Positions 9,672 to 25,125 of a DNA stretch of 64,000 nucleotides are shown here, in pieces. The DNA lies in assembly GCA_964019415.1 (NCBI GenBank), contig OZ025882.1:4312427-4376426 (forward strand). The letters are read 5' to 3'. Position 1 is the first letter of the stretch. Every line of letters starts with the position of its first letter. Source of the stretch: Ianthella basta. Taxonomy: Eukaryota; Porifera; Demospongiae; Verongiida; Ianthellidae. The position numbers and the translations under genes are program-made. The notes beneath the pieces are model-generated. The model had not been told where the DNA came from. It did not search any database and saw nothing but the letters and a program-made list of their open reading frames with translations.

Positions 9672-12600
9672 ATGTACGCACATTGGCATGGTCTAGACCT
9701 GGTGTGTTTCAACTTGCTATTCTTCGCGCTGTACCAAGGTAATCACATACGTAGTTCGGTTACTTGCCATCACGTGTTACCGACCGATCTGTGTATTATT
9801 GTACTAGTGAATGGGGAACAGAGCTGTCCGCAAGGTTTCCAGTCCTGGGAGATGGCGGACGCTTCAGGTTGGACTGCAAGGACCAGACAGTACATTGTCC
9901 CGAGTCTTAACTTCTCGTGTGGTGGAGTCATCAGTAGCTGGGTGTTGACAAGATCTGATGAAATAAGCGTTGATATTGGTAACAGCATAGTACTTCAACT
10001 GTGGCAGCAAGAGGCAGGAGCGACCTACACTCTACAAACTGAACAAACACATACTGCAAGAACACGTAATGCTGCAACATACGTCTTCACAGCATCCCCT
10101 TCAATGACAGTGTCTTCTGGAGATGTGTTTGGATGCTATGTGCCAACTCGTAGTGGACTTAGGATGGGAACTGTAACTGACATGCCAGAGCACACTATTT
10201 TCACTTCAAGAATTGATGCCAGACCTACAGAATTCACTGCTGGAAATGCTCGATTAGAGTCTCCTCTCATTACAATTAACTTTAGTAAGTCTTTGCATTT
10301 TTAAACCTAAGCGTAGTAGTAGATGGTAGTAATATCCTTTGTATGCCTTTGCCATATTGATTATGCTTTGTGAAAAGCACCCTACAACTGCTTTCACAGC
10401 TCCATTCTCTACTGTGACATCATCCACTGAGGAGATATCTGATGCAACTGCTTCCACTCTGAGACCTGAATCCACCTCAAGTCCACCCTCAGAATCTACA
10501 TCAAGTAGTGGCAGTGCTAGTGCATCACCAACGAGTATGCTCACATTTCCACTGAACTGTGTATTACTGTCATACTGATCAGTTACAGCTTTACCGGGTG
10601 TAAGGAGTAGTGTGCATGTCTACAGGTTATTATATGTTTGTGTCCGCCAACTTTGTAGTAGTGTACTGAGTAGATATAACTCCATTGCACAGTTTTGAGA
10701 TACAATATCATCCCTACGTTAATGTCATTGTATGTGCAGCTCTACCTGTTTTCCTTCTTGAATCACTGGGTTCCCACATAACACAGTCTCTGTATGTATC
10801 TATTTATCCCTCCTCACTTTCCCTTTCTGCATAATTATGTCAAGGTGCCCGGTTAAGGGAGGTTATACTGTACTCTATTTCAATGTTGTTTTCACATTAT
10901 TCAATACAGGTATAGCTGCAACTAAGGAGACCACCCTCTCTCAACCTCACTCCACCTCTCCCCCTATGCCAAGTTCCCCTTCTTCTACAGCAATGGTAGA
11001 AGGGGGGAGTGCTGATGATGTCTCTTCCACTGACGGTCCTGTCATTGCTGGTGTAGTACTGGCCGTGGTTTTCACGATTCTCCTGTTATCTGTGGTACTA
11101 GTAGTGGCAGCCATTATATGTTACAAGATTAGAGTATTAAAGAAATACAACATTGAGACACATTCCAGACATAATGGTGAGCTAGTCCTGTGTCTTTATC
11201 CTCCACACATTGATGCACAATATCTCTAACATGTCATACTCATCTCTGTACAATTCTACACAAGTATTTGCTGCACATTACTTCATCCAACTTCAAATTC
11301 TATATATTATATACTATGTCAGCAGCTTTCATTCCTGTCATTGCCTGCTCACCAGGCACATAGTTGTGGCTAGACATGTTTGTAATGCTAGCACTCATCC
11401 AGGCTTGCCCTGTCAATGCCTTGCATTCACCTGGTTTACTAATGATTATGTGTCTATAGTTCAAATATTATATGAAGCATCATCAAGCATGACTTGTTGT
11501 ACATGCTATGTAAATAACCACATCAGCTAGTTGATATAAGTAATCAGATATTTGGCAAAAATTCAATTATCTGTCATGCCACTGCTGGAAGGATTGACAC
11601 AGGTGGTCCAGGTAGCCTCTGATGATACTTCTTAAACTTTCAGTCTGCACATCTTGGCCCAGTCTTTGGTATGCCAGCATGCCACCTTCAAAACTGCCTT
11701 CAATGCATCACTTTGTTGGAAAGGGGGCCAACCTCAATTCCACTTTCCTTCTGCTATTTTTGAAAACATCACCAACCTTGGAAGACAATCTCCAGACAGG
11801 TTGATTAACCTGGCTGCCCAGGACAGTGTGTGTACATGTTCTGTCAGCTGCACCCATAGGGGCAATACACCCAGTTCATGGTAGGCAGTGGTCATGTAAA
11901 TGTGATCATTAGGTCTAGACCCCAGCATCAACCTGGCAAGTCAGTATTGTATTGTCTCCCGTTGGTTTGTGTCCAGCTCTTGTCTGATCCATAACCATGA
12001 CCCTGAACCATAAAGCAAGGTGGACAACACCAGAGCACTGAACATTCCCACCTTCGTACACCTACTCACCCTCAATAATATGTATTCACGAGCCATCCAC
12101 AGTTTGTTATAATTAATAGGCAAGCTCCAATTTGTGTGTTTCAGCTCACCTTATAAGACTATACTTATGTTCCAAACAGTTGCTCAACCATTGCCCTGCT
12201 GTGCAACAAGTGTCTGGTTGCATAACAAGGCAAGCTAAGCAACCGTACAGGACATAATTATGTATATATCACAATAGTCATCTGAAGGTTTCCTTATAAT
12301 ATACCATTACATTGCCATAGGTGTTTCCACTCCTGAAGCAAGCACAGTGGTGACTATGCAGGACAATCCCTCCTACATTGCAGTGGAAGGAGGAGTGGTA
12401 GTTGAGCCAAATCCTTGCTACTCAACCATACGAGGAAACACTGGAAATGAGCCAGTCAGTGGTAAGGGAATTGAAACAGTTTGTAGATTGGCATTGTGTG
12501 TACAAAGAACCCTTTGTGGCTACAGGATATAATCATGTAATGAGGATCATCGCTAGCCTTTCACAGAACAAGCTAATAGCCTATAATGTTTTGACAGCTA

Positions 12601-13210
12601 TGCAGCTGTCATTATTAGTACTATATACAATACTGTACTATAATATTGTGCCACAAATGATGACAGCTGCATAACTGTCATCATGTTTGGCATTATTCCG
12701 TCTTGCTCTGTGAAATGCTAGTAAAGTTCCTCATTGTATACCAGGCACTGTGTGTACTTTATGACTTAGCTGACAGTGACCAATTCATTGGGACATTATT
12801 AGGACAGCTACTCAGTCATGCAGCAGATATGGTCTGATATGTCCAGGCTTCATTATAAGTTAAGGCAGTTCATAAACAGACAGCAGTCAATGGACTACTA
12901 ATACTATTCCTTAAAGTGTTGTAGCAGTTGATATACGTAATTATAGACACCTTGCCTAGATGAGTGGATGTAAGCCAATCTGATATACACACACACAATG
13001 TCTCATGCTTAATTTGTACAGTAGTAGGTTTCCATTACACAGTCAAAGGAATGACAGAATGTGCTGTGGTCTGTACTTCCTTTAGCATAATGTGTGCCAT
13101 GCACTGTGTTTTATGCAATCTCTTGTGCACACACCATGCTTGTTGCCTTTCCTGCAGCCCCTTGTGGTGGTGACTATGAGTATATTGCACTTAATGAGTT
13201 CAGAAATTAA
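9672..13210 (+). CDS. Copy 2: N-type (kinase-less) transmembrane receptor, 379 aa
   Basis: Exons are 9672-9738 (signal peptide), 9808-10284 (ectodomain), 10400-10534 (Ser/Thr/Pro stalk), 10910-11176 (stalk end, helix with VIAGVVLAVVFTILLLSV, then KIRVLKK), 12321-12461 and 13158-13210. Every exon boundary is phase 1 with GT/AG sites, and the joined frame is open to TAA. The ectodomain has Cys in EQSC, NFSCGG and FGCYVP. The tail carries NPSY and NPCY, which fit the NPxY signature of PTB-binding sites, and ends DYEYIALNEFRN. No kinase exon lies before the next signal-peptide exon at 17119. The ligand is unknown. The ATG at 9672 was chosen because all class 1 copies share MYA(H/P)W. Alternative splicing into a downstream kinase linker cannot be excluded. 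Confidence 0.8.
11590..12070 (-). mobile_element. Non-LTR retrotransposon 3' ORF fragment (minus strand) in a copy 2 intron
   Basis: Minus-strand frames read TLLYGSGSW, then RPNDHIYM, ELGVLPLWVQ and LPRLVMFSKIAEG. This resembles the region after the reverse transcriptase palm in LINE ORF2 proteins (LLYGSETW, then LRWxGHxxRxPDDxLPxxxLFGEL). Frame breaks show it is inactive. A paralogous fragment sits at the same place in copy 4, so it entered before those two copies diverged. Confidence 0.6.
12530..12743. mobile_element. Degraded copy of the TGGTCATAC-ended MITE
   Basis: This matches 5694-5923 from AATCATGTAATGAGG to CCTCATTGTATACCA, with eroded ends. It occupies the intron between exons 5N and 6N of copy 2. 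Confidence 0.6.
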
Positions 13211-14490
13211 TCTCTGGAAATCTTTGCACATTGTGTACTGAGACTACTCTTTATTAATTTTCCATTTTAATTTGACAATTATCATGTTATATTCATGTTT
13301 GTTGCAGCCATGTTATATATTTGTCAGTTCCTCATGCAAGTTGTGTTATAAAATGAGTTAATATAGTACACTGTTAAAAATATGGTGTGACAATCGCACT
13401 GATCAGTGCTCAAACCAAGGGTGTGGTCAGTCACATCATTATAGTGTGACATTCACACTGACACCACTGTACTGTTTTTGACATTTCTGATGGATTAAGA
13501 GAAGAGTTTCATACACACGAAGATGAGAGTTAGGTGTATGAATCTTACAATATCTAAGTATATATGTAGTTACTGTTGGAGACAGCTTAGCCTGATGGTA
13601 TGTTGTATTCAGTGGGAGGACCTCCTCAAACTATGTATACTATTTGTGTAGTACCTTTGTGTCATCACCCACAAACATTCCCACCAGGTGGTACTATGTA
13701 TACGCAAATCTTCAAATTAGTGTACAATTTGTTCAGTGAAATGTATACTGTGAAGCACAATTAAGTGATTTGTCTTGTTACAAATTGTTCTAATTGATGG
13801 TTTGCGGCGTACTGCATACTTGCAAATCCCAAAGTAGTGTACCATACCTGCAGTGAAGTGTACCATGAAGTGCTAAGTCCCTGGCAAGCTGTTCCCATAA
13901 TGGTATGTTGCATACTGTATGGCGAGAGTGAACATCACACTGCTAATGGGTGTGCTCACTGTGGCAACTAATTCACATCAATTTTGGGTGTGAACTGTTC
14001 AACATCACTCTGTATTTTAACAGTGTAGAAATGGCTAATTGTAGATAGGTAGTAGGTGGTTGATTTGCTTCCCTGCTTTTGTTGCAAATGTAGAACAACA
14101 AGACCAGAGTTGAGAGTGCAGAATTGACAAAACTCAAACAAGTCACATGAATAACTCATTGGTATCATGAATTCCATAGTGGACAGGGTAGACAGTGGGC
14201 CATGTATGTCATGTATGTTTGTGTGTGCGTGTGCATACACACGCATGCACACATGACTTTCTGTCCACATGTGTGTGTGTGTTTGCGTGCTTTGTGTGTG
14301 TATGTAAGTCAACTTTTGCATTTTTTTATCTTGTCTTAGTCCAAATGTTCACCCTTCTATCCACCTCAAATGCTTTCCAAGCGCCCCAGCCTCATTTCTG
14401 TCATTGCCTGTTCAGCAGTCACATATGGCTACACGTGTATGTAGCACTAGCACTCATTCAGGCTCTTCCTACAATGCCATACATTCACCT

Positions 14491-14599
14491 AGTCTCGCAG
14501 GGCCAGACCTTATTCCGGTCTTGCGTAACTCGCCCCCCTGAAGATCACCCCTTTCTTGGGCGCTTGCACAATACCAGAAAGGGTCTGGCCCCGCGAGAC
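14491..14599. mobile_element. 109-bp MITE with GTCTCGC...GCGAGAC ends
   Basis: Inverted termini (GTCTCGCAGGGCCAGACC against GGTCTGGCCCCGCGAGAC) enclose a non-coding interior. ATTCACCT lies on both sides. The uninterrupted sequence ACATTCACCTGG is present at the equivalent points near 7900 and 55590, which shows the empty site and an 8-10 bp target duplication. It is related to the element at 23710-23820. Confidence 0.8.
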
Positions 14600-14920
14600 A
14601 TTCACCTGGTTTAATATTATGTGACTGTACTTCAAATAATGTGAAGCAGCGTAGGACCTACACAAGGGAGACTCACTTGCAACCTATAATCACTGATACG
14701 TACATACATTTATACAATGTAATATAACTTGCAATGCCAAATCTACATCACTTGCAAATTGATCCACTATCACTGATGTATAAGCTAGTTTGAATAATGA
14801 TGTAGTCCCCTTGATTCATGCAAACCCTAACCACTTCTGCTCACCTTATACTGTAAGACTACCACAAATGAGCATCTGTTGACACATCAATATCCCATTA
14901 GCTACATACCATTGCAATAG

Positions 14921-15061
14921 GTGTTTCTACTCCTGAAACTAACACAGTTGTCACTATGCAGGACAATCCATCCTAGACTGCATTTGTAGAAGGAGTATCA
15001 CTTGAGCAAAATCCTTGCTACTCAAGCATACAAGCAAACCCTGTCCATGAGCCAATCAGTG
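14921..15061 (+). pseudogene. Extra, dead N-type tail exon (exon 5N copy)
   Basis: It has the same 141-bp length, acceptor (AATAG) and donor (GTAAGG) as exon 5N of copy 2, but the first tail tyrosine codon is now TAG (NPS-stop). It lies about 1.7 kb after the copy 2 stop and before copy 3. It is a leftover of block duplication. Confidence 0.7.
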
Positions 15062-15868
15062 GTAAGGGAAATGGTTTACATAATTCACACTTTATGTATT
15101 AACATGACGTTTTGTGTACTTCCTAGTGCATGCACCTGAGTCAACAGTAGATCTTACTGAGTGCCATAAATCTAGTCATGCAGTCGTGCAACAGAAAATA
15201 TTATGGTCAAATATCCAGTCTATGCATTGGAATGGGATTTTTCTTGAGCAATCACATAGCAAAGTAGGGTGAATTGGTGAGGGTTTCTGTCAATCACTAA
15301 TTATATATACTAGTATAATAATACTACAGTTTAATATAGTGACTGATGAAGACACTCAAGTTTGAAATGTCTCACAAATGTGCCCTACTTTATTGTGATT
15401 GCTCAGTAGTTAGTCACATTCTCGTTTGACCAATGTATAGAATGAGCCCCCACCACATAATCCAGTCTTATTTTGTACAACAGGTCTAATCACCTAAGTA
15501 GTCTTGAAGTAAAAGCAGTTTACAAACAAACAACAATCAATGGATTACTACTGTTATTCCTTAAAGTGTTGCAGCAGTTGGTATATAATATAGATCCATT
15601 ATGTAGATTAGAGTTTGAAAGCCAATCTGATACACAAGCATAATGTGTATATTTTTTAATTGGAGCAGTTATCTGTTGCCAAATTTAAAAGCGATGCCTA
15701 TAGAATCACCACTTTACACAGTTGATAGGAGTTAGAGAAGGTGTGCCGCATGTGAGCTGTGCTTCATTTAGTTTGATTTGTACCCTGTGTGCTTATGCAA
15801 CCTACTCTTCATCACATTATGCTAGTTGCATTTTTGCACCCCCATGTAGCGCATGATGTGACAATTTT

Positions 15869-15880
15869 TGTGTGTGTGTG

Positions 15881-15970
<90 letters not shown>
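15869..15970. repeat. (TG)n microsatellite
   Basis: A nearly pure TG tract interrupted once by CA near 15881. The long frames reading VCVC or HTHT across it are simple-sequence artefacts. Confidence 0.95.
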
Positions 15971-15973
<3 letters not shown>

Positions 15974-16044
15974 AGGTTACTGAGGTATTATGACACAATG
16001 TCATGTTTACCTATTGTGAGTGACAGAGCTGCGACCGAAGGGAG

Positions 16045-16098
16045 CAAGTATTTCGAGTTGGGGCAGCAGCCCCACGAGTTTTTAACTCGAAATACTTG
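16045..16098. repeat. Perfect 15-bp-arm hairpin with inner GGGGC/GCCCC stem
   Basis: CAAGTATTTCGAGTT at 16045-16059 pairs with AACTCGAAATACTTG at 16084-16098. Between them GGGGC (16060-16064) pairs with GCCCC (16069-16073). It is probably a small foldback element. Confidence 0.75.
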
Positions 16099-16472
16099 TT
16101 CAATTGGTACATATATGGTGTATGGTGTACAATTATGATATGCATTAGCAATGTTAGATCGATGTATTGATTTGTGTCCCATGATACAGCCAGTGCTTAA
16201 ATGCCTAATTATGTGCATGTGCAGAGCCTGACTTAGATAGATTATGCCAATGGATGCATTCCAATGGTATATCACCAGTGACTGTTACCATTACCTGTTT
16301 GTGGCATAGTCTGCAATTCATTGCAAGCTTTGGAAATACACAGCACTGATTGTCATTGCATGCTGCATGCTTAGTTTACCATGGGGATTGTTTCTTGAAT
16401 GGGATGCAGATGTGCACTACAGCAGTCTAATTGCCAACAAATCACTGAGGTCTACATCTACGTCTACGTCAG

Positions 16473-16555
16473 GGAATTTTGGCCATGTAGGCCTTTGTCT
16501 GCTACATACAAAACTGTATGCAGCTGACAAAAGCCTAGCTACATGACCGAACATC
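16473..16555. repeat. Foldback palindrome before copy 3
   Basis: Paralogue of the palindrome at 8833-8965, with ATACAAAACTGTAT at the centre and AGGCCTTTGTC against GACAAAAGCCT in the arms. Confidence 0.6.
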
Positions 16556-17040
16556 CTGCAATCAGTTGTTGACTGATTCTGTTTTTGTCATAATTGCTTA
16601 TGTTCTATTTGCCTATACTTATACTAAGCAAAGAAACCACGAGCCTCCATGACATGACTTTCACAGTGAATGTATGAATTATATCAGTTGCTGGATTTCA
16701 CAGTAGTTGTGACTGGTAATAATGGAAACATACTATTAGCACATCATTCTGACTTTGTTTGTTTGATGCACCTATACTGTAGTAGTATAATTATTATCCT
16801 TAGAACATTAGCATTTGCATTAGCATCCTTAGAACTCACAGCAGCCAGCTGTATAGTAGCTAGTCTTACTGATGTTGTTTCTCTTTCATTGTATTTGTTT
16901 AGCTTTCTCACATTCACTGTTTGTGCCACATTGGAATGAAAACCGGAAAGCATTGGGTGGCCTAAACTTGTGGCCACTACTGTATCGATCAGAAACAACA
17001 GAAAGTGAAACAGCCATGAGGTGCTGTTGCAAGTCATGAG

Positions 17041-17047
17041 TATATAG
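17041..17047 (+). promoter_or_regulatory. Putative TATA box of copy 3
   Basis: TATATAG lies 78 bp before the copy 3 ATG, in the same block (GCAAGTCATGAG-TATATAGCCC) as in the other class 1 copies. The upstream ETS-like site is weaker here (CCGGAAAG near 16943). Confidence 0.45.
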
Positions 17048-17118
17048 CCCTTCCTAGTTAACACACGCCCCAACTGTGTGAGCCTGTGTGGCCGTGGGAG
17101 TGAGTAGCTAGGCTAAAA

Positions 17119-22940
<5,822 letters not shown>

Positions 22941-23709
22941 AGTAGCTATGAAATTCCTGGCTTTAACTACATACATACAACAGATCCACTATAATGTAAG
23001 GGCTGATGTATAATGAGTGCTTTCTTGTACATATATTTGTTAGCATTATTAGCACACAAGAAGGTAACTGCTGTGTGTAACATTGGAACTTACAGGTTGT
23101 AAATTTAAAATGTAATGATAATTTTATTTGTGTGTGTGATCCAAGGCATTATTATTTTTGGTAAGAGCAGAATCTACATGTGCAGCTTCGCAGAGGAGCT
23201 GATCAATGCATGCCTTGTAATCAGTGTGAATGAACACCACTGGGATTCACTGAAATACATATCAAAATAATGAGACATTTAGGACATTTTGAAGGACTGC
23301 TTGATCAAAATATTGTCCATGCATTCTTTACTTATTGTTCTCCGTTCAGAATTCTTTTCCCTTTCTGCAATGTATATTTAAAGATGTGCATGTACTCAAA
23401 CAGTTCCATGATATGCCATGTCTATGTGCACTTTGCCTGCCTCAATGGACTTAATGGACAGCACAATGCCTCATTATAAGTTATACATTCACACTTTTCA
23501 CAATGCATGGCTTCACTATAGCTATGTATACATAAACTACAGCATGCTATTATATATGCTTGAATTTTCAAATTCCACTTTAGACTCCACTTCCTGTTTT
23601 CATTTATTCGTATTGCTTCCGTCACACAATTGCAATGGCATCATGTACACATTCACCAAACTCTCCCATGCCACCACCCGCATGCAGACCACCACTAGTA
23701 CTGCCACAC

Positions 23710-23820
23710 TAGTCTCGTACCCAGACCCCACCCGTCCGCTGGCCATTTTAATCGTGACGTCATACGCGATTACGTCATAATATAAAAATGGAGGGAGAAA
23801 GCGGTCTGCGTACGAGACTA
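23710..23820. mobile_element. 111-bp MITE, TAGTCTCGTAC...GTACGAGACTA, with 9-bp target duplication
   Basis: The ends are inverted repeats (TAGTCTCGTACCCAGACC against GGTCTGCGTACGAGACTA). CTGCCACAC occurs at 23701-23709 and 23821-23829. The window-end paralogue near 63530 reads ACTGCCACACCATG without the insert, giving a clean empty site. A 9-bp duplication would fit a Mutator-like transposase, but the element itself is non-coding. Confidence 0.85.
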
Positions 23821-23924
23821 CTGCCACACCATGTAGTGCATGCAAGGTGCAATTGACTTGTGCCTAGGCCTGTTGTGGCTATTTTGGAGAAGACACCAAT
23901 TCAAGTTGCAGTGTCCTCTCTAGC

Positions 23925-24800
23925 TAGACGTCATAATCATTATTCAAGTCTTCTTAAGATTCAAGTTTTCAGTGCATTGCTTGCAATCCATGCCAAGAGG
24001 GTAGTCAACCCCGTTCTTCCTTGAGCACTTCCTGTACTGTTATTGCATTAGAATCAGAGAAGCATAAGCATTGGTATCATCATTACTGTGCTTCTGGATA
24101 GGATGACATGCAGGTGAGTCATTTATTACAAAGATGCCAAAATGGAGAGGCCCAAGGATCACCCATACATACAAATATACATCATCCCACTCAGACTCTT
24201 CTGTACCAAATACCACTGTATGCTACCATGCAAGAAGCTCTCTAATTATTGTAGTGATCAGACTCCATGAAACTCAATTAGTGACAGTTTCTGTACCAGG
24301 GTTACACGGCAAACAGAATCAAAATTAATGGATAAGCCTTACTGTGATTGTAAAGCTTGTTCTCCATACAAGGTAACTCTCAACTAATTGGATGTCTTCA
24401 GGGGAAAATCCTGCAGGGTATAGTGCCTATATAGGTCTAAAACCAGAATGGGCTTTAATGACATGGAGGATATGCTGTTGCTCTAGGCACTGGTACACCT
24501 GATCATGGACAAAGGAATGCAGAACCTTAGCAACACCGGACAAGATAGAAATGAGATAAATCCATATGCACTTTAAATTTTGGTTTGGGCTGATCATGAT
24601 TTTGGAACAAGAATAACTGTAGACTGAAGCTTTTATTATTTTAGTTGGAAACTGGGATGTGCTTTGCTTATTACATCAGGTGCAGTGGCCTTGAGCACTC
24701 TAGAACTGACCACATCACTACTAGAAGGCTTCAGGATTATATATTAATTTACTCTGTTGTAGCTAATGGTGCACTTCATCTCGTGGATGAAGGTACAAAG
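23925..24800 (-). mobile_element. Decayed non-LTR reverse transcriptase fragment (minus strand)
   Basis: This is the paralogue of the clearer relic at 45058-45760. Both read, on the minus strand, remnants of the fingers and palm of a LINE reverse transcriptase. Numerous stops and frame breaks are present. Confidence 0.5.
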
Positions 24801-24978
24801 GTGAATTTGCTTCCTGTGTGAAATTATACATATAGCTAGCTACGTAGCTGTGTCTGAGAAGCACTCCTTTCTGCAGTCACTTGTTACCTAGTCTATGTCA
24901 TATTTGTACAGCCTTTGATGTCACAGTAGCAAGCTTTATATATAATATAATATAGCAAACAACAGAGTGAGAAGGTTG

Positions 24979-24986
24979 CCGGAAGT
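24979..24986 (+). promoter_or_regulatory. Putative ETS-like site of copy 4 (class 2 promoter)
   Basis: CCGGAAGT lies in the block GGTTGCCGGAAGTATGAAGT, which is shared with copy 6 at 46319-46326. Class 2 promoters have TTTGTAGCC where class 1 have TATATAGCC. Confidence 0.4.
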
Positions 24987-25125
24987 ATGAAGTCACGAGT
25001 TTGTAGCCCCACCTATGTAACGCTCCCCCTACTGTAGCGGAAGTCAAATGGAACTGGTATGAGGGGTGTAAGGAATGCAATCCAGGCATCTCTGAGCCTG
25101 TGGCCGTCGCATCATAGTCACAGAA

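Larger units (their letters stand above)
22941..25120. other. Spacer between copies 3 and 4, paralogous to 44210-46425
   Basis: This block matches the spacer after copy 5 almost throughout (for example GAAGGTAACTGCTGTGTG and AGAATTCTT) and the window end from 62764 to about 63615. It therefore travels with K-type 3' ends. It contains the MITE at 23710 and a LINE relic, and no gene of its own. Confidence 0.75.

Noticed and set aside
15789-16004. Open frames of repeated Val-Cys or His-Thr across the TG tract
   Set aside because: They are direct translations of a dinucleotide repeat on both strands. The same applies at 19242-19616, 48793-49352 and 55081-55669.
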